Below are positions 51,843 to 60,570 of a DNA stretch of 64,000 nucleotides, piece after piece (the first letter of the stretch is position 1; each line of letters begins with the position of its first letter). Made by a program: the position numbers and the translations under genes. This DNA comes from Rhizobium etli 8C-3 (GTDB taxonomy: Bacteria > Pseudomonadota > Alphaproteobacteria > Rhizobiales > Rhizobiaceae): assembly GCF_001908375.1 (NCBI RefSeq), contig NZ_CP017244.1, positions 1,736,001-1,800,000 of the forward strand, given 5' to 3'. The notes under the pieces were generated by a model that did no database searches, was not told the origin of the DNA, and saw only the letters and a program-made list of their open reading frames with translations.

Positions 51843-52604
51843 ATGCTTGCAGAACAACGGCGACATCAGATTATTCTGGAACTTCAGCGGACCGGCCAAG
51901 CGCGCACCAGCCAGCTGGCGGAAAACTTCGGCGTCTCCGAAGTAACCATCCGATCCGACCTGGAAATTCTGGATGCCAAGAAGCAGCTCATCAAGACACA
52001 TGGCGGTGCGATAGCTTTGCCGGCCAGTTCGCCCGCGGCTGCCTTTGAAGAACGTATGAACCGCAATTTCGATGCCAAACGACGCATCGCTCAGATGGCG
52101 GCACGCCAGATCATCGACAACCAATCCGTGGTCTTTGACAGCGGCTCGACTCTGCTGCAGGTCGCCATGCAAATGCCACCGGTCAACAATGTCGTGGTGG
52201 CCACAACCGCCATGAATATCGCGCAGCATCTGATGTATCGGCCAGGCTTGGACGTGCACATGATTGGCGGTCGGGTCTTTCCCAGCACTGTCAGCACGAT
52301 TGTCTCGGATTCCGACAAGGCCGTGGGCGGTCTTGTTGCTCACCAGGCGTTCCTCGGCGCACATGCAATCGATCACTCGTTCGATGTCGTCGATGTCTCC
52401 GAAGACATCGCACGGACCAAACGCAATCTGGTCCGTATGGCGAGGCGCGTGATCCTGGTGGCGGATTCCAGCAAGTGGGATATTGGCGCATCCTCGAAGG
52501 CATTCTCGCTTTCGCGGGTCGATTTGATCATCACCGATACGGGCATGCCGCAGGGGATTCGCAGTCGTTTGGACAAACTAGGGGTCGAAGTTCGCTATGT
52601 ATAG
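51843..52604 (+). CDS. DeoR/GlpR-family sugar-metabolism repressor
   Basis: The 253-residue protein has a DeoR HTH (about 5-55: 'QRRHQIILELQRTGQARTSQLAENFGVSEVTIRSDLEILDAKKQLIKTHGGA'). A DeoRC sensor domain with a ribose-5-phosphate-isomerase-like fold follows ('QSVVFDSGSTLLQVAMQM', 'HMIGGRVFPSTVSTIV', 'ILVADSSKWD'). The ATG at 51843 has GAGG upstream. It is divergent from the aldolase-kinase-transport genes across a TTTCG repeat operator, so it probably represses them until a phosphorylated sugar intermediate appears. Confidence 0.93.
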   Translation: MLAEQRRHQIILELQRTGQARTSQLAENFGVSEVTIRSDLEILDAKKQLIKTHGGAIALPASSPAAAFEERMNRNFDAKRRIAQMAARQIIDNQSVVFDSGSTLLQVAMQMPPVNNVVVATTAMNIAQHLMYRPGLDVHMIGGRVFPSTVSTIVSDSDKAVGGLVAHQAFLGAHAIDHSFDVVDVSEDIARTKRNLVRMARRVILVADSSKWDIGASSKAFSLSRVDLIITDTGMPQGIRSRLDKLGVEVRYV

Positions 52605-52632
52605 AGGGAGCGGCTACTGCTGCCGATTGTAC

Positions 52633-52647
52633 TTTTTGTAACAAAAA
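52633..52647. promoter_or_regulatory. Palindrome TTTTTGT-A-ACAAAAA
   Basis: A perfect 7-base inverted repeat with a one-base centre begins 29 bases after the deoR stop and 128 bases before the LacI start. It is AT-only apart from two bases, so it is too weak for a terminator stem and may be an operator. Confidence 0.3.
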
Positions 52648-52774
52648 AATTTTGCGCATGCGATCTTGTCAGGCTACAAACGCAGTTTGAAAAACATCAC
52701 ACTGACTGCCTTTGCGACATCAACGGACGCAGACGTTTCTTGGCGCAGAGAAACCAGAATTGCCAAGGGATAAG

Positions 52775-53800
52775 ATGACGATCAAAACCATGGACGATTT
52801 CGCACGGTCCTGCGGCGTTTCTCGTCCAACGCTTTCGAGGTATTTCGATCGCCCGAGCAGCGTAAAGCCGGCGACGCGCAAACGCATCGAGGACGCGCTG
52901 TCGGCGTCCGACTACCGCCCCAATCTCTATGCCCGCAACCTCAACCGCAAGAGGACGCGCAACATTGGCATTCTCGTGCCCGTCATAACGGATCCATTCT
53001 ATGCCGAAATGGTCAACCGTCTGGAATTACTCGTCCGTGGCGAAGGTTACTGGCCAATCGTAATCTCGTCCCACGGCCTTGCGGATCTTGAAGCCGAGGC
53101 TGTGAACACCCTAATGTCATTGAAGGCCGCTGGCGCGATCGTCGCACCTTTGGGTCTCGCTTCCGATCCTGGCATCTTCGAAAAACTTCGCGAGAACATT
53201 CCCATTGTCTACTTCGATACGTTCATCGAAGGAAACACGCTATTCGTTGGCAACAACAACGTCCAGAGCGTTGCGACCATTGTCGACTATCTCTGTCGAT
53301 CGGGCGAGCCGCCTGCTTATTTCGACATTCCCCATGTCAATCACAATTCCGGGGAGCGGCTGGCAAGCTATATCGCCACGATGGAGTCGCTCGGATTTTC
53401 ACCGGTGGTGTTTGGCAACACTGAGAGTTACGGCTGGAATTTCGAACATATGGGTTATGAGCAGACCGATGCGATGATCACGGCCGGTACGCTTCCGGGC
53501 AGGACAATTCTTTGCGCGAACGATCGCCTCGCCTTCGGCGCGATGGCAGCCGCCCATTCGCGCGGCCTGCGCGTCGGCCGCAGGAGCGACAGTGATCTCC
53601 GCATCGCCGCCCATGACGATCACCCCCTCAGCCGCTACACTTGCCCGCCATTGACGACAATGGCACAGGACTTCACGGCCATGGCGCGCAGCAGCGTCGA
53701 GGCGCTGCGTTCAATCCTGGACGAACCCGATGATTCTGAAGGGGCCACTGCACGAAAAATCATACTCGACGGGACATTGATGATGCGTCAGTCGGCTTGA
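52775..53800 (+). CDS. LacI-family transcriptional regulator
   Basis: The 341-residue protein has a LacI HTH and hinge ('TMDDFARSCGVSRPTLSRYFDRPSSVKPATRKRIEDALSASDYRPNLYARNLNRKRTRNIGILVP'). A periplasmic-binding-like sensor follows ('FYAEMVNRLELLVRGEGYW', 'TILCANDRLAFGAMAAAHSRGLRVGR', 'DLRIAAHDDHPLSRYTCPPLTTMAQD'). The last motif has 'AAHDD' where most members have 'GFDD/GYDD'. AAGGGA lies upstream of ATG 52775. Its 3' end overlaps the convergent esterase gene by 13 bases. The best candidate target is the sugar-oxidoreductase cluster that follows, not the DeoR-controlled genes. Confidence 0.92.
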   Translation: MTIKTMDDFARSCGVSRPTLSRYFDRPSSVKPATRKRIEDALSASDYRPNLYARNLNRKRTRNIGILVPVITDPFYAEMVNRLELLVRGEGYWPIVISSHGLADLEAEAVNTLMSLKAAGAIVAPLGLASDPGIFEKLRENIPIVYFDTFIEGNTLFVGNNNVQSVATIVDYLCRSGEPPAYFDIPHVNHNSGERLASYIATMESLGFSPVVFGNTESYGWNFEHMGYEQTDAMITAGTLPGRTILCANDRLAFGAMAAAHSRGLRVGRRSDSDLRIAAHDDHPLSRYTCPPLTTMAQDFTAMARSSVEALRSILDEPDDSEGATARKIILDGTLMMRQSA

Positions 53801-54741
53801 TCGACAAGGCTGCGCCATCCCGATACGGCCTCTTCCACCGCCCGCCGCGACGCCGAAATGTGCCGTCCCATGGAAACGAAGCCATGAATCTGATCGGGCC
53901 AACGCCGCAAGATTAAAGGGATACCGGCCTCGGCAAGCCGGCGGGCATAGGCCTCCCCTTCGTCTGCGAGGATATCGTGGCCAGCAATCGCCATGAAGGC
54001 CGGCGGCACACCCGCGACAGTCTCGACGACAAGGGGAGAGATGCGCCAATCGCCGATGTCGGTGGCATCGCGGACGTAATGATCCCGGAACCAACGCATC
54101 GTCGAGGCGGTCAGACCGTATCCTTCCGAAAACCTGACATAGCTGTCGGCTGTCTGCCTTGCGTCAGTGTTGGGATAGAACAGAAGTTGCGCCGAGATCT
54201 TCCGAGCAGCGCCATCTCGCGACAAAAGTGATAAGACAGCGGCCAGATTGCCGCCGGCACTATCGCCGGCGACCGCGATCCGATCTGGATCGATACCAAG
54301 CCAACTTGCCTGCTCCACCACATGGGCAAGGGTCGATACGCAGTCCTCCAAGCCAGCCGGAAACTTGTGCTCGGGTGCCAACCGATAGTCGGGGCAAAAT
54401 ACAATACAGGCACCGATATTTGCAAACCACCGGCAGATCTCGTCATGGGATTCAAGCGTGCCGACAACCCAGCCGCCGCCGTGAAGGTAGACAAGGGCCG
54501 GCGCATTGGCGATCGGAGCGCCCAGGCCGCGATAGATCCGGAGCGGGATCGGGCCGCCCGCCCCAGGTATCGTCCCGTTCTCGATGCCGGCAACTGCTTC
54601 GCGATCGCCCTGCAATGTCGGGCAACCGGCGTCATAGGCAGCGCGCGCCTCGTTCGCGGTCCCGAGTTCAAATGGCAACTGGTTGGCAGCGCGAGCGAGT
54701 GCCAGGACATGTGCAGCGCCGGGATCCACTTGATGTTCCAT
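53788..54741 (-). CDS. Alpha/beta hydrolase, HSL-type esterase
   Basis: The 317-residue enzyme has the HSL-family oxyanion motif 'YLHGGGWVVG', nucleophile motif 'GDSAGGN', acid Asp in 'GHDILADEGEAYARRL' and catalytic His in 'QIHGFVSMGR'. It cleaves small esters; no signal peptide is visible. It starts nine bases after the oxidoreductase stop on the same strand and overlaps the LacI gene tail. In context it may remove acyl groups from a sugar substrate, which is inference. Confidence 0.9.
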   Translation of the reverse strand: MEHQVDPGAAHVLALARAANQLPFELGTANEARAAYDAGCPTLQGDREAVAGIENGTIPGAGGPIPLRIYRGLGAPIANAPALVYLHGGGWVVGTLESHDEICRWFANIGACIVFCPDYRLAPEHKFPAGLEDCVSTLAHVVEQASWLGIDPDRIAVAGDSAGGNLAAVLSLLSRDGAARKISAQLLFYPNTDARQTADSYVRFSEGYGLTASTMRWFRDHYVRDATDIGDWRISPLVVETVAGVPPAFMAIAGHDILADEGEAYARRLAEAGIPLILRRWPDQIHGFVSMGRHISASRRAVEEAVSGWRSLVDQAD

Positions 54742-54750
54742 CCATTTCCC

Positions 54751-55899
54751 TCAAGCAAGCAGGCTACGCGCCTCATCTTCGCCGAGCAACGGTGGTCGCG
54801 CAACTGTGCCTGCAACCGCAGCCGCGCTGCGGCTCTCGCTGGACGCCAGGGTCGCTTCCATGATCTCGAGAACATGGAGCGCTAGGTCGCCGGAGGCGCG
54901 CGGCGCCGTGCCCTTGCCAAGCGCGCCGACGAGATCGGCAACGCCCAGCATGCGGTAATTGGCGCGGTCGGGAGCGTTAAAGGGCCAGTTTGAGGCGCCA
55001 TACGGGTCGCCCTCGCTTTCGAAATCCTTCCATACCGCACCTCGCTCGGAGAGCGAAACTCTTCCGCCAAAGGTATCAGGATCGGGCAAGCGCAACGAAG
55101 CTTCGGTGCCGTGCAATTCGATCGGATGATTGGAGTGGCGAAAGACATCCCACGACGCACCGAAATTCACCGTCGCACCCGACTGAAACTCAAGAAGCGA
55201 GAGCACGTTGGTCGGCGTCGCGACCTTGAAGCTGGTGTTCTTGAAGGGGCCGTCAGCGGTGATCAGCCGCTCTTCTTGGCCTTTCGTCGCCATCGCCATG
55301 ACGCTTTTCACCGGGCCGAGTAGATTGACGAGCATCGTCAGATAATAGGGGCCCATGTCAAAGAGCGGGCCGCCACCGGGCTGATAATAGAATTGCGGAT
55401 TGGGGTGCCAATGCTCCATGCCGCGGCCGAACATGAAGGCGGTGCCGCTCACCGGTCGGCCAATCGCCCCTGCATCCATCAGGCTTCGCGCACGCCGGCC
55501 GGCGGCGCCGAGGAATGTATCGGGAGCCGAACCCAGCAAAAGACCCCGACTTCTGGCTTCGGTCACAAGCTTACGACCCTCGGCAGCCGACGTCGCAAGC
55601 GGCTTTTCGGTGAAGACGTGCTTGCCCGCACTAAGCGCCGACATCGTCACGTCGAAATGGACGGCCGGGATCGTGAGGTTCACGACAAGGTCGATTTCGG
55701 GATCGGCCAACAGCGCATCGACCGCCATTGCCCGGATGCCGTATTCCTTCGCCCTCAGCGCCGACATGTCAGATGAGATGTCTGCACATGCCTTCAGTTC
55801 GATGCCGGCAAACAGGGCAGCGTTGCGTAGATAGGTCATAGAGATATTGCCGCAGCCGATAACGCCGATGCCGAGCCTGGTTCCCAAATGTGCTTTCAT
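54751..55899 (-). CDS. Gfo/Idh/MocA-family sugar oxidoreductase (first copy)
   Basis: The 382-residue protein has an N-terminal Rossmann domain with 'GIGVIGCGNISMTYLRNAALF' and the catalytic-Lys motif 'HVFTEKPLATSAAEG', then a C-terminal alpha/beta substrate domain ('GRGMEHWHPNPQFYYQPGGGPLFDMGPYYLTMLVNLLGPV'). The start ATG at 55899 fits the Rossmann domain. Members oxidise or reduce sugar hydroxyls with NAD(P), often at C3. It is divergent from the operon at 56295-61514, which carries a second, quite different copy. An esterase follows after nine bases. Confidence 0.9.
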   Translation of the reverse strand: MKAHLGTRLGIGVIGCGNISMTYLRNAALFAGIELKACADISSDMSALRAKEYGIRAMAVDALLADPEIDLVVNLTIPAVHFDVTMSALSAGKHVFTEKPLATSAAEGRKLVTEARSRGLLLGSAPDTFLGAAGRRARSLMDAGAIGRPVSGTAFMFGRGMEHWHPNPQFYYQPGGGPLFDMGPYYLTMLVNLLGPVKSVMAMATKGQEERLITADGPFKNTSFKVATPTNVLSLLEFQSGATVNFGASWDVFRHSNHPIELHGTEASLRLPDPDTFGGRVSLSERGAVWKDFESEGDPYGASNWPFNAPDRANYRMLGVADLVGALGKGTAPRASGDLALHVLEIMEATLASSESRSAAAVAGTVARPPLLGEDEARSLLA

Positions 55900-56294
55900 A
55901 AATTGGCCTCCCCGCCAATTCAGATACTGCGACCATAATCGATGGGCATCGCTGCCGTGACAGCCGCTATAGAACATTTTATTTCTTGACGCGCGATAAT
56001 TTTTTATAAAACATGCGGAAATAGAGAGCCAGCAGCAGCAGGCGGCTCGCCGTGCGAGGCAGGGGTTATTGATTGAGACGGGCAAGAACGTCGCTTGGCG
56101 AGCCGCGTTCTTCCTCGAGAAGGAGTTCGCGAGCAGGTGCGTTTTGAATGAGCATCGTGCAGCAGCGGCAGGTGATCTCATCTGGCATGGTGGAGGTTCA
56201 CGCACCATCTCGGCCATCATGAATGGCGCCGATCATCCCGGTACAGCAACATATCATCGAAGGTCCGAGACGGGACGATATCAAGGAATAGGGC
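55900..56294. promoter_or_regulatory. Divergent promoter region of the sugar-oxidoreductase cluster
   Basis: A 395-base gap between the two divergent transcripts. An AT-rich stretch at 55975-56025 contains TTGACG (55986-55991), CGCG and an imperfect ACATTTTAT/ATAAAACAT pairing, likely the promoter/operator zone. No exact LacI-type palindrome with central CG was found. No gene is supported here. Confidence 0.4.
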
Positions 56295-57116
56295 ATGAGT
56301 ATCAGGGACCTGAAAGTTGGCTGCCAGACGTTCACCTGGGAAATGCTCGGGAAAAACTGGAATGGCAGTCCGGACGATCTGCTGGAAGCCATTGCCCAGG
56401 GCGGCTATGCGGGCATCGAGATTACCGACACGATGATCGGCCACTACGCAGACAGTCCCAATGATTTCGCCGAAAGCCTTCAAAAACATGGCCTGACCCT
56501 CGTGGCCTTGGCGATCGGCTCGAAAAGCGGCTTCACCGTCAAGGAAGAAATCGAGAGCGATCTTAGGACCACACAGCGCTGGATAGATTTCGCGGCCGTC
56601 TTTTCTGGCGCCCTCGTTTCGATCGGCTCGGCGACAGTCGTCTCTGAAGGACCACGCAAGGCGAAATTCGAGATCGCCGCGGAGTTCTACAATCGCGCTG
56701 GCGAACTGGGCAAAGCATCGGGCGTGGATATCGCCCTGCATCCCAGCTCGCACCACAACACGCTGCTGTTCGACCGTGGCGATTATGACCGGATCTTCTC
56801 GCTCGTCGACGAGAACCTCGTCGGCTGGGTACCGGATACCGGCCATCTCCTGCGCGGCCATGCGGACATGATCGATACGCTGCGGACCTACCAGGACCGC
56901 ATCCGCTATCTGCATCTGAAAGATGCCGATGCGAACGGCAAATGGGCCATGCTTGGCAAGGGGGGCTGCGATACGCCTGCCGTGATCGACATCGTCGCTG
57001 CGGCGCCAGGCTTCAATGGCTGGCTGGTACTGGAAGAGGAATCGGACACGGCAGCCGCTGACCCTGCGACTGCCGTCAGGGCGAACCGTGAAACGATGCG
57101 CCGCTATGGTGCCTGA
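56295..57116 (+). CDS. TIM-barrel sugar isomerase/epimerase-like protein (first copy)
   Basis: The 273-residue protein is of the AP_endonuc_2 / xylose-isomerase-like barrel: 'KVGCQTFTWEMLGKNW', 'GGYAGIEITDTM', 'GVDIALHPSSHHNTLL', 'VGWVPDTGHLLRGHADMIDTLRTYQDRIRYLHLKDAD' and 'FNGWLVLEEESD', with His, Asp, His and Glu placed to bind a metal. IolE-type dehydratases and 3-keto-sugar hydratases/eliminases have this fold. AAGGA precedes the ATG. It leads an operon whose next gene, an oxidoreductase, begins 10 bases on. Confidence 0.88.
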   Translation: MSIRDLKVGCQTFTWEMLGKNWNGSPDDLLEAIAQGGYAGIEITDTMIGHYADSPNDFAESLQKHGLTLVALAIGSKSGFTVKEEIESDLRTTQRWIDFAAVFSGALVSIGSATVVSEGPRKAKFEIAAEFYNRAGELGKASGVDIALHPSSHHNTLLFDRGDYDRIFSLVDENLVGWVPDTGHLLRGHADMIDTLRTYQDRIRYLHLKDADANGKWAMLGKGGCDTPAVIDIVAAAPGFNGWLVLEEESDTAAADPATAVRANRETMRRYGA

Positions 57117-57126
57117 GGAAGAAGTC

Positions 57127-58203
57127 ATGATCCCCAAGGAAGATCGACGGCTGCGCGTGGGCGTGCTCGGCTGCGGCCCGATCGCACAGTTCGCCCATCT
57201 CCAGTCCTGCGCGAAGGCCAGGAATGCCGACCTTTATGCAATTTGTGACGCAGCACCCGACCTGCTTGCGCGCATGGGCGCGACATACGAGCCCCGCAAG
57301 ATGTATTCCGATTATGACGCAATGCTTGCCGATCCGGAACTCCAAGCCGTCATCATCGCCACATCAGACGCCTATCACGTGCCGATGTCGATCAAGGCGC
57401 TCGATGCTGGAAAGCATGTTCTGTGCGAAAAGCCCACAGGTGTGTCGATCGAGGAAGGCCAGGCGCTCGCCGAGGCCGTCAAGCGCTCCGGCAAAGTGCT
57501 GCAGGTCGGCCACATGAAGCGATTCGACCCGGCACTGGAGGCTGCACGGGATTTTGTCCGTGACGACATCGGCGAGATTTTCGCGCTGAAAGCCTGGTAC
57601 TGCGACTCCACCCACCGCTACACAAACACCGACGCAGTCCAGCCACTGCCAATCACCAGCAAGTTCGCCAGGAAACCCGCCGGAAATCCCAAGGCTGACC
57701 TGCGCCGGTATTTCATGCTGGCGCACGGTTCGCATCTCGTCGATACCGCGCGTTTTTTGTGTGGCGGGATCGTCGCGGTCCGAGCCCGGCTTCTCGAGCG
57801 TGCCGGCGCCTATTGCTGGTTCGTGGAAACCGAATTCGCCAACGGCGCGCTCGGACACCTCGATCTGACGGTCGCGGTCCGCATGGACTGGCATGAAGGC
57901 TTCCACCTTTATGGCGAAAATGGCTCAGTGATCGCCAAGACCTTCAATCCCTGGTACCTGAGGGCGAGTGAGGTCGAGATCTTCCACGAAAAGGACGCCA
58001 CGACGCGCAAGCCGCTGGGAGCCGATGGGCACTTCTTCCGCAGACAGCTGGAAGGGCTAGCCGAGACCGTACTGCACGGCGCGCCGATGCGAGGTGCTAA
58101 TATCCACGATGGCATCGCCTCCATCCGCGCCATGGTCGCCATCGCCCGCTCGGTAGAAACGGGCCAACGTGTGGAACTTGCAACCGTCACGGGATCGGTC
58201 TGA
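57127..58203 (+). CDS. Gfo/Idh/MocA-family sugar oxidoreductase (second copy)
   Basis: The 358-residue protein has the Rossmann motif 'RVGVLGCGPIAQFAHLQSC', catalytic Lys in 'HVLCEKPTGVSIEEG', and a C-terminal domain with 'FMLAHGSHLVDTARFLCGG' (His-Xaa-Xaa-Asp) and 'VRMDWHEGFHLYGENGSVI'. It is only distantly similar to the divergently encoded copy at 54751-55899, so the two may work in opposite directions or on different intermediates. The 3' end overlaps the next start by one base (TGATG). Confidence 0.9.
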   Translation: MIPKEDRRLRVGVLGCGPIAQFAHLQSCAKARNADLYAICDAAPDLLARMGATYEPRKMYSDYDAMLADPELQAVIIATSDAYHVPMSIKALDAGKHVLCEKPTGVSIEEGQALAEAVKRSGKVLQVGHMKRFDPALEAARDFVRDDIGEIFALKAWYCDSTHRYTNTDAVQPLPITSKFARKPAGNPKADLRRYFMLAHGSHLVDTARFLCGGIVAVRARLLERAGAYCWFVETEFANGALGHLDLTVAVRMDWHEGFHLYGENGSVIAKTFNPWYLRASEVEIFHEKDATTRKPLGADGHFFRRQLEGLAETVLHGAPMRGANIHDGIASIRAMVAIARSVETGQRVELATVTGSV

Positions 58204-59024
58204 TGCAGCTCGGCATCTTTGCAAAGACCTTTCCCGGTACCGATCCTCAGCGAGTGCTTTCGGCCGTGCGTGAAAATGGCTTTGCGACGACGCAGTTCAA
58301 TCTCGCCTGTGTCGGCCTGCCGTCGATGCCAAATGCCGTTGCGCCGGAAACGATTGCCGCGATCGGTGCGGCATCCAGAAGTACCGGTGTTTCGCTGGCG
58401 GCGCTTTCAGGGACCTATAACATGGCTCACCCGGGAAAAACCGTGCGCGATACGGGATTTAAACAGCTTGCGATCGTGATCGAGACGGCAGCGGCCTTGC
58501 AGATTCCGCTGGTGACACTCTGCACCGGCAGCCGCAATGCCCAGGATCAATGGATGGGCCATCCGGACAACGCGCTTCCAACTGCCTGGGCCGATATGGC
58601 GGCCGAAATGGAAAAGGCGCTGGAACTTGCCGAGCGGCACGACATCTATCTTGGCATCGAGCCGGAACAGGCAAACATCGTCACGTCTGCCGCTGATGCG
58701 GTGCGGCTGATCAAGGAGATGGGTTCGAAGCGCCTGCGCATCGTGCTCGATCCGGCAAATCTCTTCGAGCGGGCAACGGCGGCCGAAGTGTCCGACATCG
58801 TCGAAAGGGCGGTCGATGTCTCGGCTGGTCACATTACGATGGCTCATGCCAAGGATCGCCACGCCGATGGCCGCTTTGCGACAGTGGGTCAGGGTATCGT
58901 CAATTTCCCAGCCTTCGTCGACAGTCTGCGCGTGACCGGTTTCGACGGTCCGCTCGTCGCGCACGGTCTTGCGGCAGTGGAAGCACCCGCCGTCGCCAGG
59001 TACCTTTCGGATCTGGTCCGATGA
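58203..59024 (+). CDS. TIM-barrel sugar isomerase/epimerase-like protein (second copy)
   Basis: This 273-residue AP_endonuc_2-type barrel has 'MQLGIFAKTFPGTDPQRVLSAVRENGFATTQFNLACVGLPSMP', 'GVSLAALSGTYNMAHPG', 'ALELAERHDIYLGIEPEQANIV', 'RLRIVLDPANLFE' and 'AGHITMAHAKDRHADGRFATVGQGIVNFPAFVDSL'. The Glu, Asp, His and Glu/Gln positions fit a metal site. It differs strongly from the first copy, as expected for two steps of one pathway. Start and end overlap neighbours by one and four bases. Confidence 0.88.
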   Translation: MQLGIFAKTFPGTDPQRVLSAVRENGFATTQFNLACVGLPSMPNAVAPETIAAIGAASRSTGVSLAALSGTYNMAHPGKTVRDTGFKQLAIVIETAAALQIPLVTLCTGSRNAQDQWMGHPDNALPTAWADMAAEMEKALELAERHDIYLGIEPEQANIVTSAADAVRLIKEMGSKRLRIVLDPANLFERATAAEVSDIVERAVDVSAGHITMAHAKDRHADGRFATVGQGIVNFPAFVDSLRVTGFDGPLVAHGLAAVEAPAVARYLSDLVR

Positions 59025-59854
59025 AGACGCACATCACCTTCAGACGAGACGACGCCGATCTTTCACTCCACGAGAGCGGGGCAGGCGACGCCTTGGTCTT
59101 TCAACACGGGCTCGGAGGCAGCGAGGCGCAGGTCGCCGAGGTTCTCCCTCAGGGCCTCGACTGGCGGCGGATCACGACTGAGTGCCGCGGGCATGGCAGT
59201 TCGACGCTCGGCACGCGGCGCCCCTTCTCGATTGCGATGTTTGCAGCCGACATCATCGCCGCTGCAGACGAAAAAGGTATAGGCCGGTTCATCGCCGGCG
59301 GCATCTCCATGGGCGCAGCCATCGCGCTGCATCTGGCAAAAACACATCGGGAACGCGTCATGGGCCTCATCCTGGTACGGCCGGCCTGGTCGTTTGCTCG
59401 CGCTCCCGACAACCTCGAACCGATCCGCGAAATCGCGGCACTGCTTCGATCCCGTTCGCTTGCCGAAGGCCGGGCGATCTTTGCAAGCTCGCTAACGGCC
59501 GAGCGCCTGCGCCTGGAGGCGCCGGACAATCTTGCTTCCCTGCTCGGCTATTTCGAACGCCCGGATGCGTTGGCCTTTGCCGACGTACTGGACGACATCG
59601 CTTCGGATGGAACCGGCGTTTCGCAAGAGGATGCGGCAAGCCTCGCTATTCCCGCTCTGGTCCTCGCCAATCGGCAGGATGCCATTCACCCTCTCGCCGT
59701 CGCGCAATTGATGGCCGATAGGCTTCCAGATGCGCACTTCCTCGAAGTGCCTGCAAAGGCAGCCGCTCGCGAAGCGCATTTCGCCGCAGTGCAAACGGTC
59801 ATCCGGCAATTCCTCGACACGCAATTCAAACATCGGAGCCTTGCTCATCCATGA
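59021..59854 (+). CDS. Alpha/beta hydrolase (lactonase/esterase-like)
   Basis: The 277-residue enzyme has 'LVFQHGLGGSEAQ' (oxyanion), 'TTECRGHGSST', nucleophile Ser in 'FIAGGISMGAAIALHLA', a probable acid in 'LVLANRQDAIHPL' and a late His in 'AAREAHFAAVQTVI'. It is closest by eye to enol-lactone hydrolases. The 'GISMG' elbow is the expected G-x-S-x-G. In a sugar-oxidation operon a lactone-opening role is plausible. It overlaps both neighbours as ATGA. Confidence 0.87.
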   Translation: MKTHITFRRDDADLSLHESGAGDALVFQHGLGGSEAQVAEVLPQGLDWRRITTECRGHGSSTLGTRRPFSIAMFAADIIAAADEKGIGRFIAGGISMGAAIALHLAKTHRERVMGLILVRPAWSFARAPDNLEPIREIAALLRSRSLAEGRAIFASSLTAERLRLEAPDNLASLLGYFERPDALAFADVLDDIASDGTGVSQEDAASLAIPALVLANRQDAIHPLAVAQLMADRLPDAHFLEVPAKAAAREAHFAAVQTVIRQFLDTQFKHRSLAHP

Positions 59855-60570
59855 CGTCGAAATCTCTCTTGGGTGGCGCCATCGCCGCATTGCCCCGGCA
59901 CAGACTGCTCGGCGAATTTTCGCTCTGGTCCGCAGATCTTGCCAACGTCGAGCGCGACCTTCACCGCATCGAGCCCTATGTCGATCTTCACCATATCGAC
60001 GTTGCCGACGCGCGTTTCACGCCTGGCTTTCTGTTCTTTCCCGATTTTGTCGCCCGCATTGCCAAGCTGACGGCAAAACCCATTCATGTGCACCTGATGG
60101 TCGAAGCCGAGATTGTCGAGGAGCAAACACGCCAGTTCATCGAGGCGGGCGCCGATCTCGTCAGTGTTCATGCCGAGACCGGCGAAGCCGGTTTGCGCGC
60201 GATAAAACTTGCAAAGCGGCTCGGGGCAGAAGCCGGCGTCGTTCTGCGGCTGGAAACACCGGTCGCCGAGGCAGAACCGTTCCTCGCCGAGGTCGCCTTC
60301 TTCACGCTGCTCGGGACGTCGATCGGCGTCAAGGGACAAAGCCTTTCGGACAAGGCCTGCGGGCGACTGGGCGAAGCGCGGTCGATGATCAGGCGTGCCG
60401 GACGCGAAAAGGCAATTGTCCTTGCTGCAGACGGCGGCATTCGCGAACAGACCGTTCCGCTGTTGCGGGCAGCTGGGGCGGAGACGGTCGTGCTCGGATC
60501 ACTGGCGTTCGGCGACGAGGATCTGCCAGGTCGTATTGCTTGGCTGCATGCTTTGGAAAGCCCGTTCTGA
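59851..60570 (+). CDS. Ribulose-phosphate 3-epimerase-like protein with altered phosphate loop
   Basis: The 239-residue barrel keeps the RPE metal and catalytic residues: 'LHHIDVADARFTPGF' (His, Asp), 'PIHVHLMVEAE' (His) and 'LAADGGIRE' (Asp). The usual loop 'MTVNPGFGGQ' is replaced by 'FTLLGTSIGVKGQ', and the C-terminal Gly-rich site is 'ETVVLGSLAFG'. This argues for a substrate other than ribulose 5-phosphate, for example another ketose (phosphate) such as in AlsE-type epimerases. It sits between a hydrolase and a ROK kinase with overlapping start and stop codons on both sides. Confidence 0.82.
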   Translation: MTSKSLLGGAIAALPRHRLLGEFSLWSADLANVERDLHRIEPYVDLHHIDVADARFTPGFLFFPDFVARIAKLTAKPIHVHLMVEAEIVEEQTRQFIEAGADLVSVHAETGEAGLRAIKLAKRLGAEAGVVLRLETPVAEAEPFLAEVAFFTLLGTSIGVKGQSLSDKACGRLGEARSMIRRAGREKAIVLAADGGIREQTVPLLRAAGAETVVLGSLAFGDEDLPGRIAWLHALESPF

